A stretch of DNA of 28,145 nucleotides from CAZMVY01 sp964617875. Its GTDB lineage: Bacteria; Planctomycetota; Phycisphaerae; UBA1845; PWPN01. Location: assembly GCA_964617875.1 (NCBI GenBank), contig CAZUAI010000073.1, positions 1 through 28,145 of the forward strand, written 5' to 3'. The notes beneath the pieces are model-generated. The model was not told where the DNA came from, did no database searches, and was given only the letters and a program-made list of their open reading frames with translations. This document shows, piece after piece, positions 7,989-14,767 of the stretch (position 1 is the first letter of the stretch; each line of letters opens with the position of its first letter). A program made the position numbers and the translations under genes.

Positions 7989-9326
7989 ATGATCCATTGG
8001 CGAACAATCCTTCTTTTCCCCCTTGCGGCCGGCATCCCCATGAGTCTGACGGCCGGTGCGGCGTACGCCGAATCCGATCCGTCGAAGATCCGCGTCCTCG
8101 TCGTCACGGGCGGGCACGACTACGAACACGACGCGTTCGTCGAGGCGTTCCGGTCGCTGCCGGATGTCGAGGTCACGCATGCGGCGCACCCGGCGAACGG
8201 AAACGTCTTTCAGCCTCCCAAGGTCGCGGAGGACTACAAGGAGCCGTTCCAGCACGACGTAATCGTGCTGTACGACATGTGGCAGACGATCTCCGACGAG
8301 GCGAAGGACTATTTCGTCCGGCTGCTCAAGCGGGGCAAGGGCCTTGTTGCCATGCACCACGCGCTCGGCGGATACCAGGACTGGCCGGAGTACGAGAAGA
8401 TCATCGGCGGAAAGTTCCTGCTCAGGCCGGCCGGCGGGCGCGGCGTGTCCACGTTCAAGCACGACATCGACATGCCCGTGAAGATCGCCGACCCGAAACA
8501 CCCCATCACGGCGGGCATGAAGGACTTCACGATCCACGACGAGGCGTACAACCAGTTCGCCGTCGCACCCGACGTTCACACGCTCCTGACCGCGGACCAC
8601 CCCGACAACGGCAAGACGATCGCCTGGACCCGGATGTACGGCAACGCCCGCGTGGTGTACCTGCAGCTCGGCCACGATTCGAAGGCGTATGCGAACGAGT
8701 CGTTCCGGCGGCTCGTCGGACGGTCGATCCGCTGGGCCGCCGGACGTATCCCGGCGGGCACGCCGGACAAGGACGGCTTCGTGCCGTTGTTCAACGGCAA
8801 AGACCTCGACGGCTGGGTGGTCATGGGCAACCCGGCCGGCTTTGCCGTCAAGGACGGCGTGATTCACAGCGACGGCGAATCGGGTGCGAACTGGCTGCGT
8901 TCGGTACGGCAGTACGCCGATTTTGTCCTCAAGGTCGAGTGGAAGGTCAGCAAGGACGGCAACAGCGGCGTCTTCATCCGCTGCGCCGAGGAGGGCTACC
9001 CGTGGGAGACGGGCAGCGAGATCCAGATCACCAACGCCCCGCGCGATGATGCGCACTGCACGGGTTCGCTTTACGGTTCGGTGGCGGTCAATCCGCGGCC
9101 GGACGAGTCGGCCGACAAATGGCACGAGTTCGAGATCCGCTGCCTGGGCAGACAGATCACGATCCTGTCGGACGGGGTGAAGGTGATCGACGCCGATTGT
9201 GACAAGGTGGAGGCGTTGAAGAAGCGCCCGCGGTCGGGCTACATCGGCCTGCAGGACTCGCACGCGCCGAAGGGCAGCTATGTCGAGTACCGCAACATCC
9301 GGATCAAGGTTGTGGGCGGGAAGTGA
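7989..9326 (+). CDS. Secreted ThuA domain - DUF1080 (3-keto-disaccharide hydrolase-type) fusion protein
   Basis: A 445-residue exported protein. The start at 7989 is supported by AAAGGAG at about 7973-7979 and by a signal peptide ending 'AAYA' at residue 27; an in-frame ATG at 7872 gives no signal peptide. Residues about 33-240 are a ThuA domain (trehalose-utilisation family, glutamine-amidotransferase-like fold): 'RVLVVTGGHDYEHDAF', 'VAMHHALGGYQDW', and 'WTRMYGNARVVYLQLGHD'. Residues about 258-443 are DUF1080/PF06439: 'FNGKDLDGW', 'NSGVFIRC', 'YRNIRIK'. Both domains are common in Planctomycetota and are tied to breakdown of sugars, including 3-keto-glycosides for PF06439. The fusion suggests two steps on one glycan, but the substrate is inferred. 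It is likely independent of the metallophosphoesterase (162-base gap, own promoter candidate). Confidence 0.9.
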   Translation: MIHWRTILLFPLAAGIPMSLTAGAAYAESDPSKIRVLVVTGGHDYEHDAFVEAFRSLPDVEVTHAAHPANGNVFQPPKVAEDYKEPFQHDVIVLYDMWQTISDEAKDYFVRLLKRGKGLVAMHHALGGYQDWPEYEKIIGGKFLLRPAGGRGVSTFKHDIDMPVKIADPKHPITAGMKDFTIHDEAYNQFAVAPDVHTLLTADHPDNGKTIAWTRMYGNARVVYLQLGHDSKAYANESFRRLVGRSIRWAAGRIPAGTPDKDGFVPLFNGKDLDGWVVMGNPAGFAVKDGVIHSDGESGANWLRSVRQYADFVLKVEWKVSKDGNSGVFIRCAEEGYPWETGSEIQITNAPRDDAHCTGSLYGSVAVNPRPDESADKWHEFEIRCLGRQITILSDGVKVIDADCDKVEALKKRPRSGYIGLQDSHAPKGSYVEYRNIRIKVVGGK

Positions 9327-9341
9327 CCGGCCGGCACAGAC

Positions 9342-9372
9342 GCCGAAGCTTGAACGAACCCCCGCCTTCGGC
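9342..9372 (+). terminator. Possible stem-loop downstream of ThuA-DUF1080 gene
   Basis: GCCGAAG (9342-9348) and CTTCGGC (9366-9372) pair perfectly around a 17-base loop, starting 16 bases after the stop codon. No T-run follows, so termination efficiency is doubtful. Confidence 0.3.
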
Positions 9373-9405
9373 TAGCATGAGGCCCAGGAAGGACCCATCC
9401 CAATT

Positions 9406-9434
9406 CCCTCTCGCCCCGCGTGCGGGGGAGAGGG
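9406..9434. repeat. REP-like GC-rich palindrome
   Basis: CCCTCTC (9406-9412) pairs with GAGAGGG (9428-9434), with an inner CCCC/GGGG, followed by GGCAGGGTGACGGGG. This form resembles a family of dispersed palindromes found in many GC-rich bacteria, whose spurious translation contains 'PSPCPLP..RGERE'. It lies between the ThuA gene and tRNA-Lys and is probably one copy of a dispersed repeat. Confidence 0.6.
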
Positions 9435-9526
9435 CAGGGTGACGGGGAGTTCCGGGCAAGACGACCCGCCCCCGACCGCTGCCTCGAACGGGAGCGGAAC
9501 TTCCGGATAAACAGCAGGCTCGTTTC

Positions 9527-9599
9527 GGGCGCGTAGCTCAGTCGGTAGAGCAACGGCCTTTTAAGCCGTGGGTCCCAGGTTCGAGTCCTGGCGCGCTCA
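9527..9599 (+). tRNA. trnK-UUU: tRNA-Lys (anticodon TTT)
   Basis: A complete cloverleaf of 73 bases. The acceptor GGGCGCG (9527-9533) pairs with CGCGCTC (9592-9598) with one G-T pair, and the discriminator is A9599. The D arm is GCTC/GAGC. The anticodon stem ACGGC/GCCGT encloses the loop CTTTTAA with anticodon TTT at 9560-9562. The T arm CCAGG/CCTGG encloses TTCGAGT. The 3' CCA is not encoded. Confidence 0.97.
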
Positions 9600-9815
9600 A
9601 TGATGACAGGTGAAGCCGGACGTGTGTGTCTGGCGGCAAGTGCCGGGGGTTACACGCAGATTCGCTTCCGGTTCCCGTTCCGGCGATGTTCGCGGGTAAT
9701 GACGTTTGAGGGCGGGTAGAGGTCGGTGAACGCTGTGCTTCCGGCGGCGCGCGAAGCAGCGCATCGTGGGCCGCGTGCGGCCGCACGTCATGGCACTACA
9801 ACGCTGACACCTCGG

Positions 9816-10396
9816 CTATTCCCTTCCCGCGTTGCAGAGCTTCTCGCTCGGGCACTTCCACTTCTCGTGTCTCGCCGGGCAACGGTACTTCACCGTCCCC
9901 CGTTTCGGTTCGTGCCTGATGTAGCTCATCCGGTGCCGCACGGGCGGCTCGCTCACTCGATTCGTAGCGGTACAGCGTGCCCGATTCGTCATAGACCATG
10001 TTCGAACGGCCGTCATGCCCCGGGAGCATCCGCTCCGGCTGCTCCTTCCGCAACGAGCGGTTCCGGATCAAGGGGCAAATCCAGGCCTTGTGCAGCAGGG
10101 GGCGCGTGCCCTCGTCGTCCACATATTCCTTCCGGCCCCCCGCCCCGCGAAGCAAAACCGAGCCCACTGCGGGTAAGCCCTTTTCAGCCCCTTCGCCAAA
10201 CCCGCTGTCTTCAACCACAATCTGACAACGCAACCGGCTCGTGCCACCCCAGCGCCGCTTGCTTCGGACCGCGCCTTGCCATATCATCTGCTTCCGGTAC
10301 GGAGAGTCACGGAACTCTCGATAACGGCCGTCTCGACCATGGGCATTATCGAAATTCGTGTGCCGAAAGCCAAGGTGACTCCTGTACCGTGGTTTT
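9816..10396 (-). pseudogene. Broken DDE-type transposase remnant
   Basis: On the minus strand, residues read through two frames match the middle and late part of a DDE-type transposase: 'PLIRNRSLRKE', 'LPGHDGRSNMVYDESGTLYRYE' in one frame (about 9960-10390), then 'PVRHRMSYIRHEP', 'RGTVKYRCPARHEKWKCP', 'CNAGRE' in another (about 9816-9950). The change of frame near the end of 'YRYESSE' shows a frameshift. The N-terminal part and the C-terminal 'AVERVN'-type segment are missing, and no terminal inverted repeats were found. The family comes from remembered motifs, not a search. It sits between two tRNA genes, a common insertion zone. It cannot encode an active enzyme. Confidence 0.6.
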
Positions 10397-10470
10397 GGCG
10401 GCGTACCCAAGTGGACCAAGGGGACGGATTGCAAATCCGTTATTCATGGGTTCGAATCCCATCGCCGCCT
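10397..10470 (+). tRNA. trnC-GCA: tRNA-Cys (anticodon GCA)
   Basis: A complete cloverleaf of 74 bases. The acceptor GGCGGCG (10397-10403) pairs with CGCCGCC (10463-10469), and the discriminator T10470 is the identity base expected for cysteine. The D stem is CCC/GGG. The anticodon stem ACGGA/TCCGT encloses the loop TTGCAAA (GCA at 10431-10433). The T arm ATGGG/CCCAT encloses TTCGAAT. CCA is not encoded. Confidence 0.97.
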
Positions 10471-10503
10471 GTGATCGCAAGTGACACTTCCACAAGAGGT
10501 TAG

Positions 10504-10520
10504 GGCGGTTTGCCGCCTTT
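10504..10520 (+). terminator. Short stem-loop after tRNA-Cys
   Basis: GGCGG (10504-10508), a 4-base loop, CCGCC (10513-10517) and TTT. A weak intrinsic terminator for the tRNA-Cys transcript is plausible. The rest of the spacer up to 10723 shows no gene or clear signal. Confidence 0.4.
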
Positions 10521-10723
10521 CGCGATATGCTGACGAGGGGGCCCAAAGACGCATCACGCGGTGAACTGCGCAGAGAATCGACGCTCTCAGACATGATCAA
10601 GCCGACTCTCGGACCAACCGAAGGCCCTTGAAACCGCTCATGTTGCCGGTGAGCACCTGCATCCGCTCCCGGTCCGCCGGACTCCGGTAGTGTTGAGTGC
10701 GGCCCCTGGTTGCCCTGCGGGCG

Positions 10724-13700
10724 TCAGTCACAGGCCGGCGCCCGGTTGGGGCCGTTGAAACAGTGCTGGAAGAGGGAGAAGTCGGCCAGGTCCGCGTCGC
10801 CGTCGCCGTCGAAGTCCGCATCCACCGCGCAGTTGGCGCTCGGCGGCTGATTGGGCCCGTTGAGACAAAGCTGAAACAGCGAGAAGTCGGACAGGTCCAC
10901 GTCGCTGTCGCCGTCGAAGTCGCCGTAGATCCGGCGAATGTGTACGTCGAGATTGTCGGCCAGGAGACCCGTCATGCCGGCCCCGGTATTGCCCGACTTG
11001 ACGATGATCGTGGCCTTGTCGCCGGCGGCGGTGAAGCGGCCGACGTTCGCGACCGGCGCGGTGGCGCTCATGAGGCCGTCCCAGCCGCCCGGCGTCGCGT
11101 ACGTGTCGTTCTTGAAGATCAGGATATCGTCGGCCCTGGTTGCCGGCGTCTCATCGACGCCGTCGGCGGGGAGCCGCGTGCTGTTGATGATGACGATCTC
11201 GCCCCATTGCGAGTTCGCGAGGGTCGGACTGCTCTTCCAGTAGCCGGAAACGAGAATGACCTTGCCGGCGCCGCCGGTGCTGAACTGCTGGTACACGCCG
11301 CCATTGTAGTTGGAACCGGTACACGCGAGCTGGCCGCTCGCGGCGGACGCGGTGAAGTCGGCGGCCGTGTCGCGTTGTGTCCACTTCGTCCAGTGGTTCA
11401 GTCCGTCGGCGAAGTCGGCGTTCTGCAGGAGCTGGGCGCCCGGCACGGCGGCCACGGTGATGTAGTCTGTCTTCGTCCTGGTGTCGGAGCCGCCGGGGCC
11501 GGTCACGGTCAGCGAGACCGAGTAGACTCCGGGCACCTGGTACGTGTGCGCCGGGCTCGTCGCGCTGCTCTGATCGCCGTCGCCGAACGTCCATTGCCGC
11601 GCGGTGATCGTGCCTGTGGACTGGTCGGTGAACTGCACGGTCAGGGGGGCGTTGCCGACGGTCTTGTCGGCGGTGAACGCGGCGGCGGGCGGCGGAGCGG
11701 ACGCCCCGACGTACTGCCACTTCACCGCGTCGGCGCGGAAGATCCTGCCGGGCTGGGGGTAGTTTTCGTTCGTCTGGGTGACGGTGCTGGCCGCGCCGGC
11801 GAGTAGCTGGTACTGGCCGAGCGAGTTCCAGCTGTTTGCGCCGGACGGGTTCGTGCCGTTGTTCTGATCCCGCAGCACGCTGGTGGAGCCGGCGGCGTGC
11901 GTGACGATGTGTTCGATGCTGCTGCCGGCGTTCGTCGAGGCCGGCCACGTGACGAACACCTCGTACGTACCGGAGGCGCTCGGCGTATACGTGTAGACGG
12001 CCTTCCTGACGCCCGAGGCGTCGCGGTCGAGGCTCCCCCAGCGGCTGCCGATGCCGGAGGTGACGCCGGCGGCGGTGCTCTTGGCCGTGCTGTCGGAAAG
12101 CGAGCCGACCTCCGCGTAATTGGCGTAGTTCCGGCCGCCCGTGCGGCTCTCGACGATGAACTCCGACAGGCCCCAGACCTCGAATTCGTAGATGCGGGCG
12201 TAGTTGTCGATGCCGGGGTCGCTGATGTTCAGCCGGACGTACCGGAGCGGCCGGGCCGACGCACAGGCAAACGTGCTTGTGTCCGCCTGGTCCGGGTTTG
12301 AGCCGGTGAATTCGACCGTCCACGGCCCGCTCAGGCCTGGCGCCGACTCGATCGTGAACGCCTTCGTGTTCATCGCCTGCATTTCGCCGCCCGCGCCCGC
12401 GTGCTTCACGACGAAGTGCAGCACGTTGACGGTCGCGCCGAGATCGTAAGCGAGCCAGTGGGTCCGCGTGGCGCCCGTCGTGCACCACTTCGTCGTCGTC
12501 AGGCCGTCGCGGGCCCTGGCGGGTTCGAAGCCGGTGCCGTAGTACGTGTCCGCCTGGGTTGTGACGGCGTTCAGGGCGAAGTTGGTTTCGCCGGCGCCGG
12601 GCCCGCCGCCGGAGGTGCTCGTGGCCGCCTCGACGTTGATGACCCGCGCGATGCCCGAGTCCACCCGGAGGGTGAGCGTGTGCGGGCCGAAGGACGCCGT
12701 CTTCGCGGCGGGAAACGCCCACAGGAAGGTGTAGCCGTTCACGGGGATGTTCGCCGGCGCGAACGCACCGCCGTCGAGCGAGTACGAGATCTGGCCCGAG
12801 TCGGCGGCGATGAGGACCTTGACGGCCGCTTCGGGGCCCGTAAAGGGGACGGAAATCGTCGATCCGGCCGTGCCGGACTGAACGAAGCCGGGCACGCCGA
12901 ACTCGTTGTAGTGGGCGGTCCAGCCGGACGGCAGCGGGCTGATCGTGACCATGTCCCTGATCGTGCTGCCCGTGACGGGGAAGTCGGTCAGGGGGCTGGG
13001 GATGGCATGGGGAGCGGAAGAGCCGCCGCGGGTCCGCTCGCCCTCGAGGTAGCTGATGACGGCGTCGGAGTAGATCTGCGAGCCGGCGGCGTTCGGGTGG
13101 ACGCGATCGGGCGCCAGGTCGGTCCAGGGCGTGCCGGCCAGCACATGCTCGTACAGCGCCCAGCCGACGTTGACGCTCGGGCACCCGTAGCGGTCGCACG
13201 CATTGTAGTGCGCCTGGACGGCCGTGGGGTACTGCCCGTTCAGGTAGGGCTGCTCGGTGTAATAGGCGATCGTCTCGATGAAGCACACATCCGCATTCGC
13301 GTTTCGTGTCCACGCCTGGCGGATCATGCCTTCGCTGTTCCGTGTGACGAAGAGCAACGGGTCCTCAGGCAGGTCGTTGACCGCGAATTCGATGAAGACC
13401 AGGTCCGGGTTCCAGGCCAGGACGTCGCGGTCGATCCGCATCGCGCCGATGAGGCTTCCGGTGCCGCTCCAGCCGGCGTTGATCTCGGTGATCCTGCCCG
13501 GGTACTTCGAGTTGAACCAGCTCGTCACATTGTTCCGCCAGCCGGTGTTCTGGGTGATGCTGCCGCCGATGTAGGCGATCTTCGCGGTCTGGCCGCTGTT
13601 CAGCTTCGCGAAGACATTGGCGAGGCCGTTGCCCCGCTGGATCGGGATCGGGTAGTCCAGACCGCCGGTCGGCCACGTGTAGCGGAACCCCACGGCGGCG

Positions 13701-14767
13701 TCGAGGTCGCTGAGGATCTGGCCCTTGTAGGGGTTGTCGGCGCCGTCGATGTTCCACGCATCGCACGAGGCGCACCAGCGGTACGGGTTGATGCAGCGGA
13801 CTATGGGTTTGCCGGTCGTGGCGGCCTGCTGGTTGTAGCGGTTGATCTCGGCGTAGACCTCCTGCATCCAGCCGGCGACGTAGTGGGCGCTCGGGTTCTC
13901 CGGGTGGCCGCCCTTCCAGTAGTAGTTCCCGTTGCACTCGGTGATGTAGAGGGGCAGGTGGTACAGGTCGCTCGGAATGCCCAGGTTCACCCAGTCCTTG
14001 TATACGTAGAAGCTGAAGTAGAGATTCTGCCCGTTGGCGTTGACCTGCTGCGTGCTGTGGATGTCGGCGTAGTTGTACCCGCGCGAGGTGACGTGCAGCG
14101 CGATGCCGTCGATGCCGCCGCTGTTCTTGATCGCCGTGAGCATCTGGTTGAGGTACTGGACCCAGTTGAGCGGCATGGCGTCCGACGGAATACCGCAGCC
14201 GTTCGGGCCGGCGCCGTACGGGCCGCCCCACGGGCCCAGCGCCTGGCTGATGACTTTGTCGTTCGGGCGCACGGCCTTGATCGCGTTGTAGCAGGCGCGG
14301 AAGCAGTTGGCGTAGCTCTGCGGCGAGACGTAGTTGGCGCGGCCGCCCGAGACCGGCCATTCGGTCGAGAGGTTCGTCTCGTTGCCGATGATCCACATCG
14401 AGCAGCCGGGCGAGTGCTGGACGAAGTTGGCACAGCGCTGGGCGAAATTGTTGTACTGATCGGGGGTGGGGATCGTGCCGTCGGGGCAATACCCGTTGTT
14501 GATGCGGCAGAGGACGGTGTGGCCGTTGTTCGCGTACCACGAGAAGTCGACGCCTCCGGTATCGCTCGGGTTGTGGCCGACGGCCACCGTGGCGGTGACC
14601 CAGCCGCCGCTCACCTGAGCCTTGATGCGATTGAGGTATTCCGTGGGCCGGGGATCCGCGTCGTGGATCCCGTACAGGTACGGCGTCTCGGCCGCCGGGC
14701 ACATCCGGCACGCCAGAACCACGGTGCCGACGATCCGCCACGCCCATGTCCGTCGAGTACGATTCAT
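10724..14767 (-). CDS. Secreted multidomain protein: clan-A-like glycoside hydrolase + SGNH esterase + discoidin, golvesin-like, PKD and jelly-roll modules + dockerin-like tag
   Basis: A 1347-residue exported protein. After a signal peptide (about 1-26) comes a (beta/alpha)8-like hydrolase (28-385) with candidate acid/base E130 in 'IIGNETN' and nucleophile E277 in 'LYITECNGN'. Next is an SGNH/GDSL-type esterase (395-575) with S403 in 'YIGGSIT' (GGS instead of GDS), 'GWSGTGS', N464 in 'EFAVND' and D554-x-x-H557. Then come an F5/8-type C discoidin-like module (725-865), a golvesin/xanthan-lyase-C-terminal-like module (870-1020), a PKD domain (1025-1105, 'WTFGDGDQS', 'HTY'), a jelly-roll (1110-1270), and the dockerin-like tag (from about 1280). 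It probably removes glycosyl and acyl groups from one polysaccharide; the substrate is unknown. The start has a GGAGGAAT ribosome binding site. Its ATG overlaps the upstream TGA in an ATGA, so translation is probably coupled. Confidence 0.88.
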   Translation of the reverse strand: MNRTRRTWAWRIVGTVVLACRMCPAAETPYLYGIHDADPRPTEYLNRIKAQVSGGWVTATVAVGHNPSDTGGVDFSWYANNGHTVLCRINNGYCPDGTIPTPDQYNNFAQRCANFVQHSPGCSMWIIGNETNLSTEWPVSGGRANYVSPQSYANCFRACYNAIKAVRPNDKVISQALGPWGGPYGAGPNGCGIPSDAMPLNWVQYLNQMLTAIKNSGGIDGIALHVTSRGYNYADIHSTQQVNANGQNLYFSFYVYKDWVNLGIPSDLYHLPLYITECNGNYYWKGGHPENPSAHYVAGWMQEVYAEINRYNQQAATTGKPIVRCINPYRWCASCDAWNIDGADNPYKGQILSDLDAAVGFRYTWPTGGLDYPIPIQRGNGLANVFAKLNSGQTAKIAYIGGSITQNTGWRNNVTSWFNSKYPGRITEINAGWSGTGSLIGAMRIDRDVLAWNPDLVFIEFAVNDLPEDPLLFVTRNSEGMIRQAWTRNANADVCFIETIAYYTEQPYLNGQYPTAVQAHYNACDRYGCPSVNVGWALYEHVLAGTPWTDLAPDRVHPNAAGSQIYSDAVISYLEGERTRGGSSAPHAIPSPLTDFPVTGSTIRDMVTISPLPSGWTAHYNEFGVPGFVQSGTAGSTISVPFTGPEAAVKVLIAADSGQISYSLDGGAFAPANIPVNGYTFLWAFPAAKTASFGPHTLTLRVDSGIARVINVEAATSTSGGGPGAGETNFALNAVTTQADTYYGTGFEPARARDGLTTTKWCTTGATRTHWLAYDLGATVNVLHFVVKHAGAGGEMQAMNTKAFTIESAPGLSGPWTVEFTGSNPDQADTSTFACASARPLRYVRLNISDPGIDNYARIYEFEVWGLSEFIVESRTGGRNYANYAEVGSLSDSTAKSTAAGVTSGIGSRWGSLDRDASGVRKAVYTYTPSASGTYEVFVTWPASTNAGSSIEHIVTHAAGSTSVLRDQNNGTNPSGANSWNSLGQYQLLAGAASTVTQTNENYPQPGRIFRADAVKWQYVGASAPPPAAAFTADKTVGNAPLTVQFTDQSTGTITARQWTFGDGDQSSATSPAHTYQVPGVYSVSLTVTGPGGSDTRTKTDYITVAAVPGAQLLQNADFADGLNHWTKWTQRDTAADFTASAASGQLACTGSNYNGGVYQQFSTGGAGKVILVSGYWKSSPTLANSQWGEIVIINSTRLPADGVDETPATRADDILIFKNDTYATPGGWDGLMSATAPVANVGRFTAAGDKATIIVKSGNTGAGMTGLLADNLDVHIRRIYGDFDGDSDVDLSDFSLFQLCLNGPNQPPSANCAVDADFDGDGDADLADFSLFQHCFNGPNRAPACD

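Noticed and set aside
9278..9553. Minus-strand open frame containing 'PSPCPLPRTRGERE'
   Set aside because: This is the well-known spurious translation of a REP-like palindrome, not a protein.
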